This document shows, in pieces, positions 54,504 to 63,164 of a stretch of DNA of 64,000 bases; the stretch's first letter is position 1; every line of letters starts with the position of its first letter. Under the pieces are notes generated by a model. It was not told the origin of the DNA, searched no databases, and was given only the letters and a program-made list of their open reading frames with translations. This stretch comes from JABDMH01 sp965222645 (GTDB taxonomy: Bacteria; Bacteroidota; Bacteroidia; Chitinophagales; Saprospiraceae). Both the position numbers and the translations under genes were made by a program. Where the stretch lies: NCBI GenBank assembly GCA_965222645.1, contig OZ244968.1:5890001-5954000 (forward strand), written 5' to 3'.

Positions 54504-55595
54504 ATGATAATTATGAGAACTATGAAATCTCTCGAAATGCTATTCTTGAGCTGGGCCATGTTGACATTAGTACATTTGCAGCTTGATGGTCAGACTCCTC
54601 TGATCGATATTGATGCAGTAGGAATTGGGATCCAAGTCAACAGTAATGGTGGTACAGCGATGTCGATAAATGATGCGGGTGTGTTCGGGATTTATATGGG
54701 AACCACTGGCAGTAGTGGGATTTATATGGGGCATGCCGGACATGATGGTCTTCATATCCTAAACGCCGGGAGAAACGGAATATATGTAGCTGAAGCCACC
54801 GGCCACAGCCTTAACATCCAAGGGCAAAAGAGTACTTCCACCTTGGCAGGCCACATGGGTCTAATAAAGAATAAAAGCACCTTGAGTAGTCCTGATGTAC
54901 TAGCATTGCAGGTAGGCACTAGCAATCCGGCGGAAGGATGTAATTTCCTATCTTTTTATAATGGGAGTAGCAATTTACTTGGAGAGGTACAGGGCAATGG
55001 CAGCGGGGGTATATCCTATGTCTCACGTGGCAGTGACTATGCCGAATATCTTCCAATTCGGGATCATACTGAAAGTTTCAGTCCAGGAGATGTGGTTGGC
55101 GTCTACCGCGGTTACATCTCGAAGGAGACGACCCATGCCGACCATGTGATGGTGATTACCGATCAGGCAGCTGTGGTAGGAAATAGGCCAGCTATTTCTG
55201 GAGACGATGCTGAAGGAATCCCAGGTTTTGAGAAAGTCAGCTTTCTTGGCCAGATTCGCACCAATGTGCAAGGGCAGGTGCAAGCCGGCGACTGGATCGT
55301 AGCCAGCGGTAATGGTGATGGCATTGCTGTAGCTCTAGGTACGGATGAGATTGAGCTGCATCATAAGTTGGTAGGTCGGGCCTGGGAAAGTTCTTCGGAC
55401 CCAGGATTAAACCGGATAAACACTGCTGTGGGTCTTGATCACACGAAAGCATATTTGCAGATGATTGGAAGACTGAGACAAGAAAACCGAAACCTACAAT
55501 CGCAGATTACTTGCATTTATCAGATTCTTCTGGAATTAATGGAAAAACAAGATGATGGTTTTACCGTGGATAAGCTTGAAAATACTGGTCGGTAA
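54504..55595 (+). CDS. secreted beta-repeat surface protein with a DYAEYLP-type domain
   Basis: 363 residues; ATGs at 54504, 54513 and 54522 are alternatives, the last giving MKSLEMLFLSWAMLTLV as signal start. Residues about 30-105 hold 10-12-residue Gly-rich repeats (AVGIGI, VFGIYMG, SSGIYMG, HDGLHIL, RNGIYVA) of the kind found in Bacteroidota tail-fibre or surface proteins. Residues about 165-290 hold a conserved pattern SDYAEYLPIRDHTESFSPGDVVGVY then KVSFLGQIRTNVQGQVQAGDWIVASG, which resembles the autocleaving Peptidase G2/IMC-like region of tail spikes. A short coiled coil ends it (RLRQENRNLQSQITCIYQILL). May be a trimeric surface adhesin. Assigned by pattern. Confidence 0.6.
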   Translation: MIIMRTMKSLEMLFLSWAMLTLVHLQLDGQTPLIDIDAVGIGIQVNSNGGTAMSINDAGVFGIYMGTTGSSGIYMGHAGHDGLHILNAGRNGIYVAEATGHSLNIQGQKSTSTLAGHMGLIKNKSTLSSPDVLALQVGTSNPAEGCNFLSFYNGSSNLLGEVQGNGSGGISYVSRGSDYAEYLPIRDHTESFSPGDVVGVYRGYISKETTHADHVMVITDQAAVVGNRPAISGDDAEGIPGFEKVSFLGQIRTNVQGQVQAGDWIVASGNGDGIAVALGTDEIELHHKLVGRAWESSSDPGLNRINTAVGLDHTKAYLQMIGRLRQENRNLQSQITCIYQILLELMEKQDDGFTVDKLENTGR

Positions 55596-55731
55596 TGTAT
55601 GTGTGGCATGAAACAAAAAAGGTTTAGAGGAGGTACCAGTCTATGGGGACTGAATTCACTATTCACACGTACGGAGTAGACCGAGTCTAATTTTAAATCT
55701 AGCAGGCGAGGTTCGTAAACTCAAAGTAGCC

Positions 55732-55792
55732 TTCAAAAGTCAGTATTTTTGCCATCGAGATTTGTTTCGATAATCCAAATATTGCGATAGCG
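55732..55792. repeat. 61-bp direct repeat, copy B
   Basis: Identical over 61 bases to 53662-53722 in the same orientation. It is the 3' end of the DUF1080 lipoprotein gene 55733-56497 and codes for its last 19 residues and stop. Confidence 0.97.
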
Positions 55793-56497
55793 CACATCGT
55801 GTCCCTCAGCCTGCAATTTTAAACCGCCGGGAGTATCTGATATTTTTTTTCCATCATCATTTCCACCGTCGATACCTGAATTCGGTCCGCCCCAGACCTG
55901 ATTAATTCCCTGATTCTTGTGCACTTTTTTTCCATTAAAATATAACGTGACTTGAGCTTTTGCAATCCGGTTGCCTTCAGAATCAAATCTGGCAGCTTTA
56001 AAATTGATATCATATGCGTTCCATTTACCTACACCGCGGTAATGCTGATACGGCGATTCTGTCTCATTGATGACTGCAGCCATTCCGTGCTTGGTACTGT
56101 CACCATCCAATATTTGTATTTCGTAGCGATTTTGCATATATACCCCACTGTTGCCCCCAGGAGCTGTAATAAGAAACTCAACATGAGCTCGGAAATCGCG
56201 AAATTTTTTCTTGGTTACAATGTCTGCGGCACCATATTTGCCGCCGGCTGCCGATGGATCATTGGCACTCATTACCTTACCTCCACCCACAGGATCGTCC
56301 ACAATTTGCCATTTAATTGGTAATGCGGCAGCCAGTCTTGGTCCTTCCCAGTACGTCCATTTTTGATGCAGCATGGCCGGGGTTCCGTCAAAGAAAATTT
56401 CTGCGTCCCCGGGGCCTTTGCTACCCACTCCGACGTTAGTGACTGCACAACTGCCAAAAAGACTAAGACAAAAAAAATAAAGGAGGAAATGTTTCAT
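55733..56497 (-). CDS. DUF1080 lipoprotein (3-keto-disaccharide hydrolase-like)
   Basis: 254 residues from the ATG at 56497; a longer frame from 56548 adds 17 residues with no homology. Lipoprotein signal MKHFLLYFFCLSLFGSC (Cys17). DUF1080 domain with AEIFFDGTPAMLHQKWTYWEG, FRAHVEFLITAPGGNSGVYMQNRYEIQILD, NAYDINFKAARFD and GLKLQAEGHDVRYRNIWI. The GNSGVYMQNRYEIQILD stretch is the strongest family signature. The final 19 codons are duplicated at 53662. No catalytic residues are firmly known to me. Possibly surface glycan hydrolase or binder. Confidence 0.9.
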   Translation of the reverse strand: MKHFLLYFFCLSLFGSCAVTNVGVGSKGPGDAEIFFDGTPAMLHQKWTYWEGPRLAAALPIKWQIVDDPVGGGKVMSANDPSAAGGKYGAADIVTKKKFRDFRAHVEFLITAPGGNSGVYMQNRYEIQILDGDSTKHGMAAVINETESPYQHYRGVGKWNAYDINFKAARFDSEGNRIAKAQVTLYFNGKKVHKNQGINQVWGGPNSGIDGGNDDGKKISDTPGGLKLQAEGHDVRYRNIWIIETNLDGKNTDF

Positions 56498-56591
56498 CAG
56501 ATTATCTGTTTGAGACTTCCAATGTATGGAAACTGCACGAATCTGCAATATTTATTTGTTTACTTTTAAACCATATCTAATTGTACTGCCA

Positions 56592-57302
56592 GTGATTAAG
56601 TTTATCCTGTTTGATTGTTTTAATACCCTAATTGATGATTTTGACGAGGAGGGAGACAGTACCGGAATCAAGCCACTTTCCAGAATGGCATATGACGCCG
56701 GCTATTACCATGCACCCGATGCATTTTACGCAGATTACATTTACTGGAGACAGAAATATTGGTCTGAAGGAAACGATGAGGAAGTTGCCCTTGAGAAAAG
56801 ACTGGAAGCTGTATTAAATATGAAAAATAAGGAACAGATCCCCAGTAATTTGGTCGGTGAGATGATCCATGCATTTCACAAAACCTATCCGAAAAGCTTG
56901 AGAGTGACTCCCGGTATTGAAGGGTTATTATCCAGCATCAATGGAAAGGTGCGATTGGGCGTGGTTTCAAATTTTTTTCTCGAGGATCTTCCACGGCGAT
57001 ATCTTCGACATTTTGGACTCGACCACTTTTTTGAATTTGTAATTGACAGTGCGAGGTTGGGAATTAAAAAACCGGGGAAGCAGATTTATTTAGAAGCTTT
57101 ATCCCGGTTTGGAATCACAGAATTAGACACAAATGAGGTTGTTTTTGTCGGTGACAATTTGGTAAATGATGTTCTTGCTCCTCGCAAAATCGGCATAAAT
57201 TCTTTTCACTTTGACAGACATAGAAGTCGCAAGGGTTTGGTTCCTTCTCCGGACAATAATGCTTTTACGGAGTGGGAGCAATTTTATTCACGGGTTTTTT
57301 AG
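56592..57302 (+). CDS. HAD-family hydrolase (haloacid dehalogenase-like)
   Basis: 236 residues from a GTG start at 56592 giving VIKFILFDCFNTLI; the frame from 56526 adds 22 residues without homology. HAD motif I is FDCFNTL, where the usual second Asp is replaced by Phe as in 2-haloacid dehalogenases and some nucleotidases; motif II VVSNFF, motif III GIKKPGKQIY and motif IV FVGDNLVNDVLAP are present. Cytoplasmic phosphatase or dehalogenase, substrate unknown. The DUF1080 gene start is divergent and close by, so they share a promoter region. Confidence 0.85.
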   Translation: MIKFILFDCFNTLIDDFDEEGDSTGIKPLSRMAYDAGYYHAPDAFYADYIYWRQKYWSEGNDEEVALEKRLEAVLNMKNKEQIPSNLVGEMIHAFHKTYPKSLRVTPGIEGLLSSINGKVRLGVVSNFFLEDLPRRYLRHFGLDHFFEFVIDSARLGIKKPGKQIYLEALSRFGITELDTNEVVFVGDNLVNDVLAPRKIGINSFHFDRHRSRKGLVPSPDNNAFTEWEQFYSRVF

Positions 57303-57397
57303 TGATCTGATTTCTTGACCTCGGCAAAGCAACCCGGCTGGCCACTATAGGGGAAAGCAAAACGAACTTAATTCTATATATTTTTGTGAGTCAGGAA

Positions 57398-58096
57398 TTA
57401 ACCTACCTGGCTTAACCGTTTTATCGCTGATAAGTCAAGTATCTCAATTTTAGTGCCCCTGATCCGGATAACGTTTTCTTCCCTAAATTGCTTTAAGATC
57501 CTGATGACACTTTCTTTAGACAGCGAGGTCATTGCAGCCAGATCCTTCCTGGTGATGTCGATCTCAAACGGATTGGTTTGATATATATCGTAAAGATATA
57601 AAAGGACATCGGCAATTCTACCGGACATTTGTTTTTGAGTCAGACATATCATTTTCTCATAGGTCTTTATCCTTTTCAGATTCTCTACTTTGGAATTTTC
57701 CTTTGCAAAATCCATATTTTGACATAGTAAGTCAAGATATACCTGGATATCTATAAAACAGATTGTGCAATTTGTAACTGCACTAATTGATGTGTGGTGC
57801 TTAAAGTCGGTATAAATGCCTGGCCCTACAATAAAATCGCGTTTGGTCAATAATTGGAGAATTAGATTATGCCCGTCAAGACCCTCCAGATACAACTTGG
57901 CCAACCCGGAATAGATGACCACTACATGTGTCATAGCAGATCCCTGCTTAACTATCATTTCTCCGGAATTATACGTTACGACGTGCTTATTTAAGTGTAC
58001 CAACTCCAATTCGTCGTGATGAAGACGTGTAAATGGTGAGTATTGGGCGAGACAATCGATACATTCGCAATCGATCTGATGTGTTGAAATCAACAT
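57398..58096 (-). CDS. Crp/Fnr-family transcription regulator with clustered N-terminal cysteines
   Basis: 232 residues: N-terminal cysteines at 10, 12 and 15 (DCECIDC), a cyclic-nucleotide-binding-like beta-roll (about 25-125, GEMIVKQGSAMTHVVVIYSG), Cys110, Cys113 and Cys125, and a C-terminal winged helix (about 175-225, DITRKDLAAMTSLSKESVIRILKQF). The type (C-x-C-x2-C near the start plus a later Cys) resembles Bacteroidota Fnr-like sensors that can hold an iron-sulfur cluster. It is divergent from the electron-transfer genes at 58276-64000 and probably regulates them in response to oxygen or nitrosative stress. Confidence 0.88.
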   Translation of the reverse strand: MLISTHQIDCECIDCLAQYSPFTRLHHDELELVHLNKHVVTYNSGEMIVKQGSAMTHVVVIYSGLAKLYLEGLDGHNLILQLLTKRDFIVGPGIYTDFKHHTSISAVTNCTICFIDIQVYLDLLCQNMDFAKENSKVENLKRIKTYEKMICLTQKQMSGRIADVLLYLYDIYQTNPFEIDITRKDLAAMTSLSKESVIRILKQFREENVIRIRGTKIEILDLSAIKRLSQVG

Positions 58097-58182
58097 AATT
58101 ATTGACTTTTTTTCTCCCTTCTTATGGGTTGCGAGATATTACTAAAAGTGTCATGAGTAAATGACCACAATCATAGCCGTTT

Positions 58183-58196
58183 ATGATACTAATCAC
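58183..58196. promoter_or_regulatory. possible Crp/Fnr operator between regulator and cytochrome genes
   Basis: ATGAT-ACTA-ATCAC, an imperfect Fnr-box-like inverted repeat, 80 bases before the start of the first cytochrome gene and 87 bases upstream of the regulator start. Placed between a divergent regulator and its probable target, as expected for control of both. Confidence 0.35.
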
Positions 58197-58275
58197 GTCA
58201 GAAAGCCTGCAGGGAAGGAAGCCATATCATACCTTTGTCTTTGTATTGGATAGGTATCATTAAACATGAACAAAT

Positions 58276-58662
58276 ATGTGTAAAAGAAATTTATCCTCTT
58301 TTCTTGCCGGCAGTTTTTTTCTGTCTTTTTTCTTACTCATTTCTTGTGAATACGAATTTATCGAACCCGAAAAAGTTGTGATACCCACAGTAGTCACATT
58401 TTCAGATGATATTATCATGGTATTTAATGAAAGTTGTAATCAGAGCGGATGTCATGCGCAGGGATTCGAAATATTGGATCTGTCAGAAAGTAATGCCTAT
58501 GAAGATCTATTTAGAAAAGAAATGGTAAATCTTGATGATCCGGAGCAGAGCGAGCTTTATCAAAAGTTGATTGACGCATCTGGCACACATAAAGATAGAT
58601 CTACCCCGGCAGAAAGAGCCTTGATTTTAGAATGGATTAAAAAGGGAGCAAAGAACAATTAA
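58276..58662 (+). CDS. c-type cytochrome lipoprotein with a CX4CH haem motif
   Basis: 128 residues. Lipoprotein signal (LSFFLLISCEY, Cys24), then SCNQSGCH (Cys54 to Cys59-His60), which is a CX4CH form instead of CXXCH, and a C-terminal helical segment RALILEWIKKGAKNN typical of small planctomycete-type cytochromes. One haem expected. Located in the periplasm or on the outer membrane. First gene of the plus-strand cluster; the next gene begins almost immediately after its stop. Confidence 0.8.
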   Translation: MCKRNLSSFLAGSFFLSFFLLISCEYEFIEPEKVVIPTVVTFSDDIIMVFNESCNQSGCHAQGFEILDLSESNAYEDLFRKEMVNLDDPEQSELYQKLIDASGTHKDRSTPAERALILEWIKKGAKNN

Positions 58663-58672
58663 ATTGGAAAAA

Positions 58673-59539
58673 ATGAAAAAGTATAACAGGGTACTGCTTC
58701 TTGCGCTTTTTTTATTGGGATCTGTAATGGGATCTAGTCAGGAAGAAGAAACAACAGATGAGCGACCGGTGCGATCTCCTTATGAGGCTGTAATGTTGGT
58801 TGATTTTCCAACGACAAAAACACCTGCTAAAGGTGTGTTTGAGTATTATATCCATCATCGCTTCGGCACATTCGGAAATGGTTGGTCTGATCTGCACGGT
58901 ATTTATGCACCTTCTAACATCCGCATTGGTTTAAATTATGGTATTCGAGACCGGATAAGTATTGGATTTGGTACAGAAAAGAATCACAAAATGCAGGAAT
59001 TTAATCTTGCGATCAGGCTACTGGACCAAACGAGATCCGGAAGAATTCCAATAGCAGTAATGTACTATGGAAATTTGGGAATTGATGCTCGAAAGAAAGA
59101 GGTATTTGGAGTCAACTATGAATTTAGGCACCGGATTTCTTATTTCAACCAACTCATTGTATCCCGAAAATTCTCGACATCATTTACCCTGCACGGAGCT
59201 GTGAGTTTTACACATTTTAACGCAGTAGATTCGTTGCTGGAGCATGATAAAATTGCCTGGCATCTGGGAGGGAGACTAAAACTCTGGAGTGATAACTCCC
59301 TGATCTTTGAGTACACACAACCCATAGCGCCGAATAATTTTGCCGAGCACACGATCCTTACAAATCCTCCTAAGGCCGGTTTGGCATTGGGCTTGGAACT
59401 GGGGACGAGCACACATGCCTTCCAGATTTTCGTCTCCAACTATCAGGAGATCATTCCGCAGTACAATGTTGCATTTAACCAGAATGATTTTTTCGATAGC
59501 GGGGCTTTACTGGGCTTCAATATTACAGTAAGAATTTAG
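58673..59539 (+). CDS. DUF5777 family outer-membrane beta-barrel
   Basis: 288 residues from ATG 58673 (TTG frame from 58664 adds three). Signal peptide ends near SSQ. DUF5777 features: RPVRSPYEAVMLVDFPTTKTPAKGVFEYYIHHRFGTFGNGWSDLHGIYAPSNIRIGLNYGI, then amphipathic strands and a terminal FNITVRI strand. Found beside cytochromes and YceI-like proteins in Bacteroidota; may be a porin or haem-related barrel. Translationally close to the cytochrome gene before it and to the FeS gene after it (24 bases). Confidence 0.88.
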   Translation: MKKYNRVLLLALFLLGSVMGSSQEEETTDERPVRSPYEAVMLVDFPTTKTPAKGVFEYYIHHRFGTFGNGWSDLHGIYAPSNIRIGLNYGIRDRISIGFGTEKNHKMQEFNLAIRLLDQTRSGRIPIAVMYYGNLGIDARKKEVFGVNYEFRHRISYFNQLIVSRKFSTSFTLHGAVSFTHFNAVDSLLEHDKIAWHLGGRLKLWSDNSLIFEYTQPIAPNNFAEHTILTNPPKAGLALGLELGTSTHAFQIFVSNYQEIIPQYNVAFNQNDFFDSGALLGFNITVRI

Positions 59540-59562
59540 TAACGACAGAGCACGACTATATT

Positions 59563-60501
59563 ATGGATGAAAAATCAAAGAATAGCCGGAGGGAGTTTTT
59601 CTCTAAATCGCTAAAAGTAGGACTTGCTGCATCTGCTGGTCTCACCATGGCCGGCTCCTGCGCAGAATCTGACAACACGCAGCTGACTGGGACGAAAGTC
59701 AAAGTGTTGACAACCGATGGTCAAATGATGGAAGTAGATAGCTCGATGCTTAAGGTAGCCCCTGAAGCACCATCGGGAGCTGCTGCAAGAGAGGGGATTG
59801 CCGGAAGAAAATTTGTCATGGTGATTGATCTCGGTCGATGTCGAAATGCCGGTAAATGCACTGAAAACTGTCAGAAGGGCCATGACCTGGCGGCCGATCA
59901 GGACTGGATGAAGATTTTATTGATGAAGGACAGCGAAGAAACAGATCCATACTGGTTTCCCAAGCCTTGTTTCCATTGTGATAATCCACCATGTGTCAAA
60001 GTATGTCCGGTAGATGCTACTTACAAGCGCAATGACGGAATAGTCCTCGTGGATAATGAGCGATGTATAGGCTGTAAGTTTTGTATGTCAGCCTGTCCCT
60101 ATTCCGCCCGGGTTTTTAACTGGGAGGATAATCCGGAGTATGATATCTCAGATAAAATCTATTCGCCGGAAACGAGTGTACCTGCCAAAGTCGGGACTAT
60201 TGGAAAATGTGATTTTTGCCCGGACCTCAGTAGGGAGGGCAAGCTACCTCACTGTGCGACCGGCTGTCCCATGGGTGCCATCTATTTTGGTGATGCCAAT
60301 GAAGATGCTGTTTCAAATGGCACAGAGACAGTCAGATTTCGGCAGCTACTTGCTGATCGGGGAGGATTTAGATACCTGGAGGAACTAGGTACGGAGCCTC
60401 GAGTGTATTACCTGCCTCCCACTGAACGGATGTTTCCTTACGAACGTGGTCTCGAGGATTTATCTGAAGAACAAAAGAAATTATACGAGGATATTATTTA
60501 A
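59563..60501 (+). CDS. Tat-exported ferredoxin-type FeS subunit (NrfC/DmsB/ActB-like)
   Basis: 312 residues. Tat signal SRREFFSKSLKVGLAASAG with Cys33 as possible lipobox. Ferredoxin-like Cys groups: CRNAGKCTENC (93, 99, 103), CFHCDNPPCVKVC (136, 139, 144, 148), CIGCKFCMSAC (168, 171, 174, 178) and CDFC...CATGC (216, 219, 231, 235): fifteen ligands, with Ala96 at the position that normally holds a Cys in group one, so that cluster may be [3Fe-4S]. It passes electrons between the NrfD quinol site and a periplasmic partner. Twelve bases before the NrfD gene. Confidence 0.92.
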   Translation: MDEKSKNSRREFFSKSLKVGLAASAGLTMAGSCAESDNTQLTGTKVKVLTTDGQMMEVDSSMLKVAPEAPSGAAAREGIAGRKFVMVIDLGRCRNAGKCTENCQKGHDLAADQDWMKILLMKDSEETDPYWFPKPCFHCDNPPCVKVCPVDATYKRNDGIVLVDNERCIGCKFCMSACPYSARVFNWEDNPEYDISDKIYSPETSVPAKVGTIGKCDFCPDLSREGKLPHCATGCPMGAIYFGDANEDAVSNGTETVRFRQLLADRGGFRYLEELGTEPRVYYLPPTERMFPYERGLEDLSEEQKKLYEDII

Positions 60502-60513
60502 AAAAGATTCGCC

Positions 60514-61863
60514 TTGGCACTCACTGCATTTGATCAAATACTGGCAAAATTTAAACATCCCATATCCAAACCCTCACGATCCTGGTGGTTGCTGATGATC
60601 AGCATGCTCGCTATAGTTTTCGTGGGATTGTTGGCATTGATTCAGCAGATTTTACATGGACATATTGTCACGGGGATGCGTGATAATGTGGTTTGGGGCA
60701 TATTTATCGTGAATTTTATTTTCTTTTTGGGAATTGGTTATTCAGGAGCAATAATCGCAAGTGTTTTTCATCTCGCTAATATAAAATGGGCTCGTCCGAT
60801 TCAAAGAATCCCGGCTCTCTTTGGCTTGATTGGACTTTGTGTGGGGCCCATATTTATCCTGCTATGTATTGGCCGCCTGGACCGGTTACATTATCTTTTC
60901 ATGTATGCGAGAATTCAATCTCCAATCACATGGGATGTGATGGCTATCATGACTAATTTGGTCTTTATTTTTACCTACTTATATATTACACATATCCGGG
61001 ACTTTGCAAAATTGCGCGATACCCAGTTATTGGATCTGCCAAAATGGAAAAGAAAACTATTTGGAAAATTGGCACTTGGTTATGTGGGAAATCCGGAACA
61101 AGTAAAGAACCTTAACAAGGCAAGAAATGTCCTTGCCGCTACAATAATTCCTTGTGCAATCCTAGCTGACTCACTCTTAGCATGGTTGTTCGGCATGAGT
61201 TTAAGACCGGGCTGGCACAGTACTTTGTTCGCTCCGGAATTTATTTTGGTTGCATTGTTTTCCGGGGTTGCCGTGCTGATCGTTTTGATGGCAGTGTATA
61301 GAAAGCAATACAATCTATACCACATAATTACAGATATGCACTTTCAATATGCCGGCTATGCACTTTTGCTGTGCATTATTGGGTTTTCTTATTTCACTTT
61401 TAGTGAGTACATCACCGAATGGTATAACGTCAGTGAAACTCACGGCAGATGGATAAATAAATTTATGGACATGGAGGAGTACGGTATGATGTCTCTTTTT
61501 ACGATCTCGTTTACCATAATTATTCCACTCCTGGTGTTGATCATTCCAAAAATAAGGACACCGAGAAGTATTTCCTTCATTTCCCTGCTGGTGCTGGTGG
61601 GTCTCTGGCTGAAGCGATATCTGATCATAGTACCTACATTGGAAACACCGTATTTTCCCATTCAGGACCTCCGGGTAGAATACGTACACTATTCTGCTAC
61701 ATGGGTGGAGTGGGCACTTAGTGCGGCCGGCCTCGCCTTCGCGATCATCTTACTTATGCTATTTAATTTGCTCGCTCCTGTTGTGCCGGTTGGAGATCTG
61801 GAACATCATGACGAGATCGTTGTACCTAAACCTTTTTACAAGACGCTAGAATCAAAAAAATGA
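60514..61863 (+). CDS. NrfD-family membrane subunit (quinol-interacting)
   Basis: 449 residues, start codon TTG since the first ATG lies within the membrane region. About 10 transmembrane helices with NrfD/PsrC features (WGIFIVNFIFFLGIGYSGAIIASVF; GLCVGPIFILLCIGRLDRLHYLFMYARIQSPITWDVMAI). It would oxidise menaquinol or reduce menaquinone and hand electrons to the FeS subunit. Its stop overlaps the next start (ATGA). The family match to ActC of Alternative Complex III or QrcD is plausible; the signature does not separate them. Confidence 0.92.
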   Translation: MALTAFDQILAKFKHPISKPSRSWWLLMISMLAIVFVGLLALIQQILHGHIVTGMRDNVVWGIFIVNFIFFLGIGYSGAIIASVFHLANIKWARPIQRIPALFGLIGLCVGPIFILLCIGRLDRLHYLFMYARIQSPITWDVMAIMTNLVFIFTYLYITHIRDFAKLRDTQLLDLPKWKRKLFGKLALGYVGNPEQVKNLNKARNVLAATIIPCAILADSLLAWLFGMSLRPGWHSTLFAPEFILVALFSGVAVLIVLMAVYRKQYNLYHIITDMHFQYAGYALLLCIIGFSYFTFSEYITEWYNVSETHGRWINKFMDMEEYGMMSLFTISFTIIIPLLVLIIPKIRTPRSISFISLLVLVGLWLKRYLIIVPTLETPYFPIQDLRVEYVHYSATWVEWALSAAGLAFAIILLMLFNLLAPVVPVGDLEHHDEIVVPKPFYKTLESKK

Positions 61864-62696
61864 CCAGAGTAGTGTTATTGATTGCAACGTATGCCGGGAG
61901 TCTATTGGCATTTATGTCAGGTGCCTTTGGGCAGGGTACGCAGCGTGTTTATACTTATCTGAATTACATACATACAGATGCCAGTCGATACCTGGAGGCA
62001 GAATTAAAATATCGTGATGAAGGTACTTTTGTTCAGCTCGCAGGTGTCGAAGTAGATTTTTACAATAAATCGGATACGGATAGAACGCTTCTGGGCCAGG
62101 CGACAACCGGAATTGACGGTAAAGCTCACATAGACGTTGTCACCTCCCAGATGGTATTTGATACTGCGGGACTTACAATATTTGAAGTTGTATTTGCGGG
62201 AGATGAAACATTTAAGAGGACGAGTAAGGAGATTTCTGTTATCACAACCGACCTGAACCTTGAAGCTGAGGTCCGGGATTCGGTAAATATATTAACGGTC
62301 ACAGGAAAATACTATAAGCGGGGTAAAGCTCATCTGATGGATGCTGCTGAAGTCAGTATTCTGGTTAAGAGATTGTACAGCCAGTTACCTGTCCTTCAGG
62401 GTATTTTAGAAAAAGGAAAGCTAGAGATGGAATTCCCCGGGGATCTTCCGGGGGATGCCTTTGGTGAACTATGGATTACAGCCAGGATATCAGATCACGG
62501 AGACTATGGAACACTCGAAACAAGTACAAAAGTGGATTGGGGAACTCTTGTACCCTATGACCTATCAGAGAAAAGAGCTCTGTGGAGTCGCGATGCTCCA
62601 CTCTGGATTGTTGTGGCAGTATCTGTTGCATTTGTGCTTGCCTGGGCGCACTACTTTTTTTCTGTTGTAAAATTGCTAAACATTAGGAAACTTTAG
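61860..62696 (+). CDS. hypothetical periplasmic protein with C-terminal membrane anchor
   Basis: 278 residues. Signal peptide ends near GAFGQ (25). A beta-rich region with two immunoglobulin-like or Ig-like segments (about 30-135 and 138-245), then one transmembrane helix (about 250-270, DAPLWIVVAVSVAFVLAWAHYFF) and a short basic tail. No family recognised. It overlaps the NrfD gene by 4 bases and is followed 52 bases later by a cytochrome gene, so it is probably a structural subunit of the same membrane complex. Confidence 0.75.
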   Translation: MTRVVLLIATYAGSLLAFMSGAFGQGTQRVYTYLNYIHTDASRYLEAELKYRDEGTFVQLAGVEVDFYNKSDTDRTLLGQATTGIDGKAHIDVVTSQMVFDTAGLTIFEVVFAGDETFKRTSKEISVITTDLNLEAEVRDSVNILTVTGKYYKRGKAHLMDAAEVSILVKRLYSQLPVLQGILEKGKLEMEFPGDLPGDAFGELWITARISDHGDYGTLETSTKVDWGTLVPYDLSEKRALWSRDAPLWIVVAVSVAFVLAWAHYFFSVVKLLNIRKL

Positions 62697-62748
62697 AGGC
62701 GTTGAAGTAGTTACAATAGATGTGAAAATCAAAGCAATTAACTAAATC

Positions 62749-63144
62749 ATGAAAATAACGATTACATCTCTTATTTGCGTGGGAGTATTTTTCTTGATCA
62801 CCGCCTTTTATTCGCAGGACGATCCGTGGGATATTCCTGATAAATATTTATCAATGGAAAATCCTACCAGCGGGAGCGACAAGGAGTGCATGGATATTGG
62901 TAAGTCCCTGTATGTCAAGCATTGCAAGTCCTGTCACGGATCTGAGGGTTATGGTGATGGGAAAAAAGCGTCGGAAATAGATACGCCTGTGCCGGATATT
63001 ACCATTGAAGAATATAAAAATCAAAGTGACGGTGAGAAGTATTTTAAATCATTTATTGGCCGGAAAGACATGCCAAATTTTGAGAAGAAAATTACAGATG
63101 TCGAAGATCGATGGTGCGTGATCAATTACATGGATAATCTGTAA
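62749..63144 (+). CDS. monohaem cytochrome c
   Basis: 131 residues. Signal peptide (ITSLICVGVFFLITAF); one CKSCH haem site (Cys59-Lys-Ser-Cys62-His63), followed by GSEGYGDG, and a DMPNF segment whose Met108 is the likely sixth ligand. Class I cytochrome fold, periplasmic, probably the electron acceptor of the FeS/NrfD pair upstream. Last gene before a spacer of 157 bases with the palindromic operator pair. Confidence 0.92.
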   Translation: MKITITSLICVGVFFLITAFYSQDDPWDIPDKYLSMENPTSGSDKECMDIGKSLYVKHCKSCHGSEGYGDGKKASEIDTPVPDITIEEYKNQSDGEKYFKSFIGRKDMPNFEKKITDVEDRWCVINYMDNL

Positions 63145-63164
63145 TCTGCCCACTCACTGCAGGC

